The notes below the pieces were generated by a model, which saw only the letters and a program-made list of their open reading frames with translations, made no database searches and was not told where the DNA came from. From contig LVAQ01000013.1 in the NCBI GenBank assembly GCA_001604105.1, positions 62,001 through 126,000 on the forward strand: a stretch of DNA of 64,000 bases, written 5' to 3'. The position numbers and the translations under genes are program-made. The DNA is from Clostridiales bacterium Firm_11 (GTDB lineage Bacteria; Bacillota; Clostridia; Christensenellales; Aristaeellaceae). This document shows, piece after piece, positions 52,628-62,400 of the stretch (positions are counted from its first letter, which is position 1; each line of letters starts with the position of its first letter).

Positions 52628-53611
52628 TTAGTTGATGCCCAGTTCCAGGTAGAGTTGGGTGCGAAGCGCTTCATAATCAGCGCCGCCCGTGGTAGCGGGA
52701 TCAGCATACAGGTGCGCGGTCGCGGCACGGAAAGCGTCGCGGTCAGGAACGGTCACTGTAATGCCCATGGCTTGCATTTCTTCCAGATACTTCTGCTCAT
52801 ATTCAAGCACAAGCGCCTGGTTGTCTTTGTAGTTCTGCACGCAGGAGGTGGTCAGCTGTTCCTGTTGCTCGGCGGAGAGGGTATCAAACCACGCAGCGCC
52901 GGTAACCATATCGCAGGTCAGCAGGAAGTGCTGAGACAGGGAGATATCAGAGCATACTTCATAGAACTTGGAGGAATAGATGGTAGGCACCTGCCACTCG
53001 CCGCCGTCGATGACCTTCGTCTGAATGCCATTGTACGCTTCGGATTGTGCCATCGGGGTCGCTACAGCGCCCATGGCGTTAACCGAGTTGATGGCAATGG
53101 GGTTACCCATGGTGCGGATTTTCAGGCCGTTCAGGTCCTCGGGCTTGGTGATGGGCTTGTTGGTAACCCAGTTACGCCAGCCGGTAAGGCCATTGGCGGT
53201 CAGCAGCACAACGCCCTTCTCGCGCAGTTCGGCAACCCAGCTCTTGTACAGATCGGTCTCCATCAGGCCGTCAAGCTGGTCATAGCTGTCAAGCAGGTAA
53301 GGCATCATCAGGATGCCGATGCCAGGGGCATAAGCAGCCAAACGGGAAGGATCGCTGGAGGCGATCACAGGCTCGCCCATCATGCCGGCTTCCAGCACAT
53401 CATCCGTGTTGCCCATTTCCGAGGAAACGAGAGCCTTGGCATCCCAACCGCCCATTTCGTTCAAGCGGCGTGCCCATTCTTCGTGACCCATGGACTGGGT
53501 GTCCCCGGGGCCGTTTGTACCGGTGATGATGACTTCTGTGTCTGCCAGAGCCGAAACCACCGTCAGGCATAGCGCCAACGCCAGTACGAGGGAAAGGATC
53601 TTCTTGGTCAT
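52628..53611 (-). CDS. dctP: TRAP transporter substrate-binding protein (DctP)
   Basis: 327 residues. A Sec signal peptide (MTKKILSLVLALALCLTVVSALA, then DTEV) has no lipobox at the cleavage site, so in a Gram-positive cell retention must be by another means or it is a variant lipoprotein. The fold includes LNEMGGWDAKALVSSEMGN, PEDLNGLKIRTMGNPI with the Arg that binds the substrate carboxylate, and the YNGIQTKVIDGGEW helix. It captures the sugar acid for DctQM. AAGGAGG precedes the ATG at 53611. Promoter at 53737-53765. Confidence 0.93.
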   Translation of the reverse strand: MTKKILSLVLALALCLTVVSALADTEVIITGTNGPGDTQSMGHEEWARRLNEMGGWDAKALVSSEMGNTDDVLEAGMMGEPVIASSDPSRLAAYAPGIGILMMPYLLDSYDQLDGLMETDLYKSWVAELREKGVVLLTANGLTGWRNWVTNKPITKPEDLNGLKIRTMGNPIAINSVNAMGAVATPMAQSEAYNGIQTKVIDGGEWQVPTIYSSKFYEVCSDISLSQHFLLTCDMVTGAAWFDTLSAEQQEQLTTSCVQNYKDNQALVLEYEQKYLEEMQAMGITVTVPDRDAFRAATAHLYADPATTGGADYEALRTQLYLELGIN

Positions 53612-53716
53612 GGTGTTTTCCTCCTTTGTGATTATCAACTAATCGCACAAAGCGCGACTATTCAAATCAAATGGCACACGTCCATGTGCCAGCATCCCAA
53701 AATTTCCATAACGCGT

Positions 53717-53765
53717 ACAATCATTGTTTCAATCGCATGCTACCATACCAGATTGAAAATGTCAA
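53717..53765 (-). promoter_or_regulatory. Promoter and operator of the TRAP/uronate operon
   Basis: On the minus strand TTGACA (53765-53760), 17 bases, TAGCAT (53742-53737). ACAATCATTGT (53717-53727) is a perfect 11-bp palindrome just downstream of the expected start, a suitable site for the nearby GntR regulator. The rest of 53639-54011 is AT-rich, without a convincing gene. Confidence 0.65.
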
Positions 53766-54011
53766 AGGGTTTTTTTCATTGTTTGGCGATTTATTTGCCA
53801 TATTATCACATTCATGTTAGCGTTTATGCTTTGAAAACAAGGTATTCTCTATACATGATAGCCAAAACATCGAAGGCAGAAAGTGCGTTGCGTCTTGTTG
53901 CGCGCGGTGGATGTATTAATCCATAGAGGCTGGTATGCCAAAGAAGCCAATCGTCATACAAGGTATGGCAAACAAACAACCATTCATCCTTCACTCGCCA
54001 GCGGTTCGTAT

Positions 54012-54728
54012 CTACTGAATGTATTGGGGGTATTTTTTCTTCAGGATTATCATTTCTTCAAAGATTCTGCGTACATGCCTGCGTAAAAGCGCCTGCACGT
54101 CCTGCAAATTGCGCTCGGCAATCAACCGAAGCATCTGCTCGTGCTGATCCACATTCATATGCTGTATCCCCTCGTCACTACAGGAAGAAAGATAACGCAG
54201 TCTTTGATAATCAAAGCAATTGCGCCGCATCACCTGATAACAGAGGTATTTATCCGTGGCGACATAAAATGTCTTATGAAAGTCATCATCATGATTCAAA
54301 AACGCAACAAAGTCCCTGTCTTCCAATGCTTGCTTCTGACGCGCGATAATCTGCGCAAGCTCGGCTAAAAATTCTGGTTTCAAGTTCAGCACAAATTGTT
54401 CCAGTACAGCCTGTTCCAATGATTCACGTAAAAAATGCTCCTGTTGGGCGCGCTCCGTACTGATTTTCGCAACAGCCGTACGCCTTTGGGGGGAGATGAT
54501 CACCATCTTTTCACGGGAAAGGCGAATAAACGCTTCGCGCACAGGGGTACGGCTTACGCCCAGCGCGTTTGCGGTTTCCTGCTCGCTCATGGTCATACCA
54601 GGCGGCATTTGCATGTTGATGATGCGTTCCCGTAAGGTTTTATAAATTTGGCTGGTTACCGTCTGGCTGTCCTTCAAATGAAAATCGCTCATCTGAAGCG
54701 GGTCGAAACGTTCACTCACAATTTCCAT
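54012..54728 (-). CDS. GntR-family regulator with FCD domain
   Basis: 238 residues: a winged helix-turn-helix at about residues 25-95 (YKTLRERIINMQMPPG and MSEQETANALGVSRTPVREAFIRL, the GntR signature), then an all-helical FCD domain with metal-type residues in FLNHDDDFHKTFY and DQHEQMLRLI. UxuR/ExuR-like regulators of uronate operons belong here. It lies upstream of dctP, but its own start is only 11 bases after the DUF4340 gene, so it may be cotranscribed with the ABC exporter genes. AAGGAG precedes the start. Uronate-pathway control is the best guess. Confidence 0.92.
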   Translation of the reverse strand: MEIVSERFDPLQMSDFHLKDSQTVTSQIYKTLRERIINMQMPPGMTMSEQETANALGVSRTPVREAFIRLSREKMVIISPQRRTAVAKISTERAQQEHFLRESLEQAVLEQFVLNLKPEFLAELAQIIARQKQALEDRDFVAFLNHDDDFHKTFYVATDKYLCYQVMRRNCFDYQRLRYLSSCSDEGIQHMNVDQHEQMLRLIAERNLQDVQALLRRHVRRIFEEMIILKKKYPQYIQ

Positions 54729-54739
54729 GTCTTTCTCCT

Positions 54740-56074
54740 TTACTTAAGCGAAATCAACGCATCCCAAAGAGCCTGAACCCTTTGCACGGCAGCGGCATCC
54801 GTCGCAAAATGAGCGGTACCGTTGATGGATACAACATATAGATCCGCTGTCGCGGGTATGATCGAAACCTTTTCCTGCGTACCTTTACGCAGGGTTGCCG
54901 TCCATGCGAAAGTGGGTTCTTCCGCGATGCTGGCCGTGATTTCCGCCGTTGGTGTTAGCTGGCTGAGCGTCTTGATGAGTTGGTTTTGGAGCGTTTGCGG
55001 CAACGGCGTTCCATCCATTTGCGCACTCACGCCTGCTCCGCTTCCCGTAAACGTAATAAACAAACTGCGCTCCCCGCTGGTGAGTGATAAATCCGCCAAA
55101 TCTTCCGAAGTATAAGTCGTGATGCCACCGCTCAGGAGCACGGTATAGTCCTGCATCAGCATCAGCATCGGCACATCCTCCAGACGGTAAACCACCGTGC
55201 CTCCCACTTCTGCCAGCAAACATTGGTTATTCTCGGTTCGCAGAAGCAGCGCTCGCTTTGTCTGCCCATTCATCGTTAAAGCAATTTCCATTTCCGGCGC
55301 ATCAAACCCATACTGCGCAATATCCGCCTGCGTCGCGACCACATCATCGGCATACAGTTGCAACAGCGGATTCAGAAGCTCCGTGTACACCAGGGTACGG
55401 GAAAGCCGCAGCTGTACTGGTGCAGTCAGGTAAAACCCTTGATCTGTCTGTTCCACCGTGTAATCTCTACCAGCGCCATGGTATGTAATCGAGATTCGGT
55501 CAATCGCGTCAAAATCCTCCTGCGTCCGCAGGGGAAACACTGTACGGCTTACGAAATCCTGCTCTGTGCGTAGGAACAGCGCGGCGATTTCCCGCGCAAT
55601 CAGGTAAACCGCCTGTTCATCCACCGCATAGAAATACGTATTCTGATCCAGCGGGTTATCCGCCAGCACCTGGTATTGCAGCTGGCTATCATCGCTGCGG
55701 TATAGTGTTACAGTCGCACGCGGCTGTTCTGTGCCATACCCTTTGAACGTCGCCTGGTCTGTCACCTTCCTGCTGCCGCTGATATGGCTGGCCGCATACA
55801 GGAAAGCACGCAATTGTGCCTCGTCATAAGCATGGTTATACTTGCTGACCATCTCCACGCCTTCGGTGCCATTCAGCACTGCATAAGCGGTGGTCTCGTT
55901 TTCCACCTTCACGGCTGTCAATGCGGAAAGCGGAAGATTCACCACCTCATAGACCAAAGCAGCAGCTTCCTCAGTGGTCGCCGTAAGCGGTTGATAAAGC
56001 AAGAAACCAAGCAGCGTGCCCAACAACGCCACCACGATGACCAGTCCCCATATGGTACGCCTTTTATCTTTCAA
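54740..56074 (-). CDS. DUF4340-type membrane-anchored protein of the Gld-like ABC system
   Basis: 444 residues. One N-terminal transmembrane helix (about 8-28), then an extracytoplasmic beta-rich region with two similar halves (ITYHGAGRDYTVEQTDQGFYLTAPV and related strands), as in DUF4340 proteins. It overlaps the GldG-like gene by four bases (ATGA). In Firmicutes these proteins accompany a GldA/GldF/GldG-like ABC exporter; the substrate and the mechanism are unknown. No catalytic residue can be named. GntR follows 11 bases later. Confidence 0.85.
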   Translation of the reverse strand: MKDKRRTIWGLVIVVALLGTLLGFLLYQPLTATTEEAAALVYEVVNLPLSALTAVKVENETTAYAVLNGTEGVEMVSKYNHAYDEAQLRAFLYAASHISGSRKVTDQATFKGYGTEQPRATVTLYRSDDSQLQYQVLADNPLDQNTYFYAVDEQAVYLIAREIAALFLRTEQDFVSRTVFPLRTQEDFDAIDRISITYHGAGRDYTVEQTDQGFYLTAPVQLRLSRTLVYTELLNPLLQLYADDVVATQADIAQYGFDAPEMEIALTMNGQTKRALLLRTENNQCLLAEVGGTVVYRLEDVPMLMLMQDYTVLLSGGITTYTSEDLADLSLTSGERSLFITFTGSGAGVSAQMDGTPLPQTLQNQLIKTLSQLTPTAEITASIAEEPTFAWTATLRKGTQEKVSIIPATADLYVVSINGTAHFATDAAAVQRVQALWDALISLK

Positions 56075-57435
56075 AGGCTTCTCCTCCTAAGCTTAACCAT
56101 CACACCCACAAACAGCGCTATCAAAGGCAGCACCAAAGCCAGCGCGATAGCAATCACCCTCGCCTGCTCCCCCGTGATGGGCAGCGGCGCGTTCATAATC
56201 GCTTTAGCCGGAATGCTCAGGGTGATACTCTCCTGCCATAGCGCACCCAGCACCTGCGATAGAAACACACGGTTGGCGTAGGAGTCCATACCCATCAGGT
56301 CATCCGCATAGATCATTCTGGACGAAGCCAGGAATACCGTTTCGCCCGACAGCGCAGCCACGATAAAAGGGCCGCGCGTATCATCCGCCGATTGTTGCGA
56401 TGAGGTGTAAGCCAGATCCGTCTTGGCGTATGCATCGCTGGTGGTACGCAGCAGCGGTTCCACCAGCTGCGCGCCGATTCCATCAACGCGGATGGTGCTG
56501 GCGGAAGGCATGACAACATATACCGGATGATCCGCAAAGTAACTGTTGACAGCGCTGGAAGTATACATGGGGATAATATTATGGGTGGCTCCCGCAGCGT
56601 ATGCCTTCGGTTCAAATACAATATCACTTTCAACAGCCATGCCCCACTGTTCCAAAAAAGCTCCCAACAACGGCATGGCTACGGATGTCGGTTCCAGAAA
56701 CACCATCAGCTTTCCGCCGCCATCAACATAGGTTTGCAACCGGGCAATGCTCTCCTGCGTCCAATCAAATGCGGGGCTGGCAATCACCATTACATCCGGC
56801 TGTCCAATTTCTTCAACGGCAATCGCCTTTGTTTCCAGGGAAAAATTGTTGTCAGTAAAGAGTTTTTGCAGCGCTGTTGTGGGGCGTTCACCATGCCCAG
56901 TCGTGAACACAACACTGGGCGTATACTGGCTATTAACATACAATAGCGCCGACGACAGCTGCTGTTCCAAATCGATCCCCGCAGGTTGCTCTCCATCGTA
57001 CAGGATCAGGCTTTGATACGTAATCGCCTTGATCCGTTTGGCGCCTTCCATGAGCATATCCAGCGCGGAAATCTGCGCGCCCATCTGCTGGTAATGCGTC
57101 AGCATCACAGGATTCTCCGCCGGATCCACATAGGTAACGTGTACCAGCGGCGAGAGCTGCGTAAAGCGAATCAGCATCTCCCGCAGCATGGCAGGGTAAT
57201 CCGCTTCAGCGCTGAAAACGTAGAGGTTTGTTTCCTCCATGGTGTTTGCAACAATATGGCGCGTTGTATCCGAAAGCGCATACAGCTTATCTTCGGTCAA
57301 ATCCAACGCCGGATGATACCGCTCGCTGATGATTCGCGCGCAAACGTTCACCAGTCCAAAGACGCATAACGCCAGCAAAAGGATGATCGTCAGCAAATTC
57401 TTTTGCGACACTTTCTTCATCATACCCTCCCTCAT
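56071..57435 (-). CDS. GldG-like ABC system auxiliary protein
   Basis: 454 residues: N-terminal transmembrane helix (about residues 15-35), an extracytoplasmic region, and a C-terminal transmembrane helix (about 425-447). It contains LDLTEDKLYALSD, VTYVDPAENP, VVFTTGHGERPTTALQKLF and a GGKLMVFLEP segment, which match the ABC-type uncharacterised transport (GldG/IFT52-like) family. The gene start overlaps the permease stop (ATGA at 57432). In-frame ATGs at 57423 and 57420 have a GAGGGAGGG nearby and could be the real start. It belongs to the exporter with GldA and GldF. Confidence 0.88.
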   Translation of the reverse strand: MREGMMKKVSQKNLLTIILLLALCVFGLVNVCARIISERYHPALDLTEDKLYALSDTTRHIVANTMEETNLYVFSAEADYPAMLREMLIRFTQLSPLVHVTYVDPAENPVMLTHYQQMGAQISALDMLMEGAKRIKAITYQSLILYDGEQPAGIDLEQQLSSALLYVNSQYTPSVVFTTGHGERPTTALQKLFTDNNFSLETKAIAVEEIGQPDVMVIASPAFDWTQESIARLQTYVDGGGKLMVFLEPTSVAMPLLGAFLEQWGMAVESDIVFEPKAYAAGATHNIIPMYTSSAVNSYFADHPVYVVMPSASTIRVDGIGAQLVEPLLRTTSDAYAKTDLAYTSSQQSADDTRGPFIVAALSGETVFLASSRMIYADDLMGMDSYANRVFLSQVLGALWQESITLSIPAKAIMNAPLPITGEQARVIAIALALVLPLIALFVGVMVKLRRRSL

Positions 57436-58136
57436 ACAAGCCTGCGGCGTTCCAGCAGATAAACGCTCAAAAACAGGAACAGTGCCGTTATGCTCAGGTA
57501 ATAGACCAGTTCCATGGCATCAAACACACCATAGGCAAACCCCTCGCTATGCTTGGCAATCGCCAGAAAGCGAAGGATCGACTGCAGTGCAGGGTCTGTT
57601 GCCATCGAAAGCGATGCGCCCGCCAGCAAAAAAAGCGCGAATACCGAGTATGTCATCATGGCTGCCACCAGTTGACTATCCGTAAGCAATGAAAGAAATT
57701 GACCGATTGCGATACATGCGCTGGCCAGCAGTACAAGGCCGAGGTAGTTCCCCACTGTTGCCGCGGGCGCATGAAACCCATAGACGGCCAGCAGCGCGGG
57801 ATACAGCATCGTCAGCATCATCGGGAGTAAGAACGCGCAGAGTGTCGCCAAAAACTTGCCTAGCACAATGGTCGCATAGGTAACCGGCGCGGTCAATAGC
57901 AATTCATCCGTACGCTGCTTGCGTTCTTCCGAAAAAGAACCCATGGTCAGGATCGGGAAAATCAGTACGGAAACCGTAACAAAAACGGAGAAGTAACTCT
58001 TGATATCACCGCTTTGTGAAAACAGGTTGGTGATAGCAAACACCGCCCCGGAGAGTGCCAGATACATGGCTACAAAAACATAACCCGTCATGGTATTGAA
58101 GAGGTGGCGCCATTCCTTGGCAAATATGCCGTTCAT
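57432..58136 (-). CDS. ABC transporter permease, GldF-like
   Basis: 234 residues with six transmembrane helices. It begins FAKEWRHLFNTMTGYVFVAMYLALSG, then MGSFSEERKQRTDELLLTAPV near residue 65, a hallmark of the ABC-2 family (E-E/K-x-x-T-x-E-x-LL-(T/S)-x-P), and continues with hydrophobic helices. It would form the membrane channel with the ATPase upstream. Overlaps the ATPase by four bases and the GldG-like gene by four bases. GldF-like by context; the substrate is unknown. Confidence 0.9.
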   Translation of the reverse strand: MNGIFAKEWRHLFNTMTGYVFVAMYLALSGAVFAITNLFSQSGDIKSYFSVFVTVSVLIFPILTMGSFSEERKQRTDELLLTAPVTYATIVLGKFLATLCAFLLPMMLTMLYPALLAVYGFHAPAATVGNYLGLVLLASACIAIGQFLSLLTDSQLVAAMMTYSVFALFLLAGASLSMATDPALQSILRFLAIAKHSEGFAYGVFDAMELVYYLSITALFLFLSVYLLERRRLV

Positions 58137-59128
58137 CCTTGCGCACCTCCTACTGTTTCGTTGCCGCTATTCTTTTCCAGCAAGCATCGGCCTTGCGTAA
58201 TATCGATAAAAACATCCTCCAGCGAGGGTGTTCTTTCTTGCAGGGAAAGGAGAGATAACTGCTGGCGGTGATTCGCAAACCCTTGAAACACGCGCTCCGC
58301 CATGGCGCAGTCCTTAGGCACGCGCAGCACAAATCCGGTTACATCCGGCGAGGGGTGCTCTTCCACGGCAAGGGTACCCATGCCTTCGGCCAGACGCGCC
58401 ATCGTTTCGCAGGCCAGCAAACGTTCCCCGCGAACGGTAGCAGCCAGCAGAGAATGCTCCCGATAGCGGTCGGTGATTTCCTGCGCGCTGCCATCGGCAA
58501 GCAACTGCCCTTGATGCATGATCAGCAGATGGGTGCATACGCTTGCGATTTCTGAAAGCACATGGGAGGAGATCAGCACGGTCATTTGCTTTGATAGCAT
58601 CAAGATCAATCGACGGATATCAATCACCTGCTGTGGGTCAAGCCCTACGGTGGGCTCATCCAGAATCAGCAGCGATGGGTTTCCAATCAAAGCGGCGGCA
58701 AAGCCCACACGCTGCCGATATCCCTTGGACAACTTACCGATCACCCTGCTGGCAACATGGCCAATGCTAAGCAGATCGCATACCCGTTCGCTTTCTCGTT
58801 TCGCATCACGGTGCGCAATGCCCCGCAGCGCGCAAACAAAACGCAAGTGTTCCCTTACCGTGCTATCCATATACAAAGGTGGCAGTTCCGGCAGATATCC
58901 AATGCGGCGTTTTACTTGAATCGGTTCCTCCGCCATGTTCAGGCCATCCAGCACAATATCTCCCGATGTTGGCGCAAGGTAACCGGCCAGCATCCGCATC
59001 GTAGTAGATTTTCCCGCGCCGTTTTGACCCAGCAAGCCGATTGCTTCCTGGCTGGCTGCGGTAAAGCCAATGCCGTCTACGGCATGAATACTGCCATATG
59101 TCTTTCGAAGTTCGGTTACTTGTAACAT
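58133..59128 (-). CDS. ABC transporter ATP-binding protein, GldA-like
   Basis: 331 residues. Walker A GLLGQNGAGKSTTM near residue 32, Q-loop RIGYLPELPPLY, signature KLSKGYRQRVGFA near residue 137, Walker B LLILDEPTVGLDP, and H-loop LISSHVLSEI. The C-terminal extension of about 110 residues (from SLLAATVRGERLL) is longer than a minimal ATPase and typical of ABC-2 types. AAGGAAAG precedes the start. It is the first gene of the four-gene exporter unit; two GTATAC elements lie upstream (59155-59180). Confidence 0.94.
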   Translation of the reverse strand: MLQVTELRKTYGSIHAVDGIGFTAASQEAIGLLGQNGAGKSTTMRMLAGYLAPTSGDIVLDGLNMAEEPIQVKRRIGYLPELPPLYMDSTVREHLRFVCALRGIAHRDAKRESERVCDLLSIGHVASRVIGKLSKGYRQRVGFAAALIGNPSLLILDEPTVGLDPQQVIDIRRLILMLSKQMTVLISSHVLSEIASVCTHLLIMHQGQLLADGSAQEITDRYREHSLLAATVRGERLLACETMARLAEGMGTLAVEEHPSPDVTGFVLRVPKDCAMAERVFQGFANHRQQLSLLSLQERTPSLEDVFIDITQGRCLLEKNSGNETVGGAQG

Positions 59129-59154
59129 GCCACTTTCCTTTCGGTATCAAAAAA

Positions 59155-59371
59155 GTATACCCTTGTAATACTGGTATACCACATCTTATCTCAGGGCGCA
59201 ATCTTATTTTTGCCGCCGAGGCTTCGCGCATTCACCAAACTGGCTGTTCCCTTTCCTGCGCTGTTACTTGTGCAAGTGTTGTGTTTTCGCGCTGGGTGCT
59301 CTACGCGCGGTCTTTCCGCAAAACGCAAAACGGAAGCGAACGCATGCCTTCGCAGTGCTTTCGCTTCCGTT
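59155..59371. promoter_or_regulatory. GTATAC repeats and terminator hairpin between ABC and caspase genes
   Basis: GTATAC at 59155-59160 and GGTATACC at 59173-59180 lie in the region upstream of the ABC ATPase gene and may bracket a promoter or operator. A 12-bp stem AACGGAAGCGAA/TTCGCTTCCGTT (59329-59340, 59360-59371) followed on the minus strand by TTTTGCGTTTTG terminates the caspase-like gene. No protein gene is seen in 59129-59466. Confidence 0.55.
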
Positions 59372-59466
59372 CTCACCCCTGCGCGGTGACTTGACGCATT
59401 TTTACATCGCGATTGCTGGTGCGCCCATGCTAACAATACGTCACCATCTTCTGTGCGCTTCTCTCC

Positions 59467-62400
59467 TTATGGATTGCGCCCATACAGGTTATAACCGCTG
59501 CCTGTGGGGTAAACCTGTGTCGTCTGTGAGACGCCCATCGCATTCACATATTGTACAACATAGTTGTACAACTCTGCCAGCGTAATACTGCGATCCGCAT
59601 TTGCATCCGCGTTCAACCCGGTCGCATAGCCGCCCAGTTCGTTCCAGCCGCTTCCCATACAGACGCCTCTGGTAAACACGCCAGCCCAGATGCCGTTCTG
59701 GTAGATCATATACCCGCTCTCACTGCCGCTGGCTGCAACCAGCACATAGTAGTCATTCGTGGCCAGGTTGGATTTTCCGCCGCTGGAGAATGTGTTGATG
59801 AACGCTTTGGTAAAAGCCGCTTCATCTCCTGTCTCTTGGATCCCTTTCCCGATCATATTGCCGCTATGGCACGCGTTGATAAAAACAATCTTCTTGCCCG
59901 GGATCGTATCCAATCGATTCCGGAGCATGGTTGGGGTCACGTAATCGCTCGTGGTGGTCGCATTCACACCGCAAAGCGATCCTAAATACTCACTATTGGC
60001 CGTTTGCAGTCCATGACCGGAGTAGAAAAACAAGGAAACATCGTTGCTGTTCGCACCCGCAAAGGCGTTTGTGATGTTTGACAAAATGCCACTGGCCGTG
60101 AGCTCGGTTCGAACCGTGGTTGTAAACGGGGTGGCTGTCATTGTATCCAGCATCCATTTGATTGAATTCGCATCCAGATCCGTTCCATATAATTCCGCGG
60201 ATGTTCCCCTGTATAACTGCCCGATGGACAGTGCGCGGTATGTCACCGTACTTGGTTGCGTAAGCTGAACGCTGCGGATACCCGATAAGTTGCTGGCAAA
60301 ACGTTTCGTGCCGCCTACTCGAACAGCGCGAATCTTGAAATACGCCATACCCGCACCTTCATCAAAGGTCAAGGTCAAGCTGCGTTCGCTGCTGCTGAGC
60401 GAAGGTTGCATTGTATAGGATACACCATCGGTACTGGTAAACACATCAAAGTGGGTGGCGTTGCTGACGCCGTTCCATGTTAAACGTGCCGTGGTGCCGC
60501 TCATCAGCGTTGCCGTAACGCCAGAGGGCACTGCCAAAGGATACCCGCTGCAATAAGGGGAAAGCGCGCTGTAGAACGTCTGCGTTCCCTGTCTAACAAC
60601 GGTTCTGATGCGATAAAAGCTATAGCTGTTCCTCGGCACCGTGGTATCGGTCCAGGAGGTTCCCGTAAAATAGCCCAGATACGTTGCATAAGGCCCGGCT
60701 GCACTGCTTGCACGGAACAACTGATAGCCGCTGGCTCCCGCTACTGCGGTCCAGTTGACCGTCAGAGAAGCTTCGCTGGGCGAATGGGTACTCGTAATTG
60801 TCGGGGATGCCAGGCTAAGAAGTCCGGCCATCGTATCGCTGTAAGGCCCCATATATGTGCTGTTATCAATCTGCGTCATGGCACGCAATTTGAAATACGT
60901 TAAAAACTCCCCAACGCCGCTTACCGTGCAGGAAGTTGCGCCATCAGCCGTCGTACAAACCTGGCTGTACGTACCGTTTACGCTGCTGGAAGCGTACACC
61001 ACATACCGTTGCGCACGGGGCACTTCATTCCAGCGCAGTATAAAGGAATCCGTATCGTTTGCAGTCACGGAGGTAATCGCAGCCTTACCAAGGGGAGACA
61101 TGTTCAGGATATTGGACATGCCCGAACGGTATTGCTGGCCGCTGACCCTTGTGTACGCTAAGATTTTATAGCTGTTGATCGATCCTGGAATGGCGGAGGT
61201 ATCCACATAAGCAGTCTGCGAACCCGCTACGCTCGCCAAATAGGTGAACGCGCCGGTTCTCCCTGTTTGGGTAGTGGTTGCCCGGTAGATGTAATAACCG
61301 TCGATAAAGCTATAGAACGCCCAGCGCAATTGAATCCCCGTATCGCTTCCCGTTGCGAAGCAGCTGGTCAGGATTGGGTTTGTGTAAGGGTTTGACGATA
61401 CTGCCCGAAAGCCGTAGCCCGTCACCGTTGCATTAGAGATGAGATGCACATACATGCAGTTGCCACGCACCGTTACGCTGCGGCCTGCCAATGCGTTTCC
61501 CGTAAACTGGGCGTAGTAGTTACCGCCTGCGTCATAGATCCTGATCACATCGACCCCATGCTCCACATAGGTATCTGCGCTGAACGTCACCGTTACCCGC
61601 GCGGCATTCTCGACCACATAACCCCATACGGCATCGGTGTTGTTTGCATAGTCGTGGTTGCTTTGCAGGTTACCGATACTCGTCACATAGGTGATCGGCG
61701 CTTTGCTGCCTAAGAATGCTTGTGTTTCCTGTAAGCTTTTCTGGCCGAGTGCCGTACCAATGTACGCAGTGATCGATTTTGCATCGCCAGTTTCTTCGGT
61801 AGATAGTGAAGCATCGTCTATAGCAGATACCAATACTGAGGAAAGTAGGGCTTCAGATGGTTCGGCTTCAGGCGTTGAAAGTGGTTCGGCGGCCTCTGCT
61901 TCCTTTGGCGTGTATGTTGCCAGCGGCAAGGGAAGCATACGGTTATCGTCATAGTATGCAATGCTGTTACCGCCTGCGCCTTGCGCTTCTTCACGAAGAC
62001 GCGCAATCTCTGCATCTGTAAGCGGATACAACAACTGTGCGTCGATATACGCGGTCAGGATGCCGTCACCCGTATTCAGGCTTACCAACAAGCGATCTGT
62101 TCGTTCTCCCGCGAAGCGACGTTCAGTGGCATAAACAATCGCGCCTTTGGCAAGCAGCCCCAAAGCATCATCTGTGCGCAGTGCTGTTTCATGCACAGTG
62201 GCGCGCCCAAGAACGCTAAGGTACCCGCTTGATACATCCAGCATCTCCGCCACGCTGTCGCCCGTAAAGAGCGTTGAGGTTGCTTCTGGTGCTAAAGTCA
62301 CTTCAGGCGTTGCGCTGATTGAATCCGTCGGCGCCTGTGTGAGCGTAGGCGCCGTAGTGGCCGTCACATCCGGGGTTTGGGTCGCGGGTAACTCGGTTGT

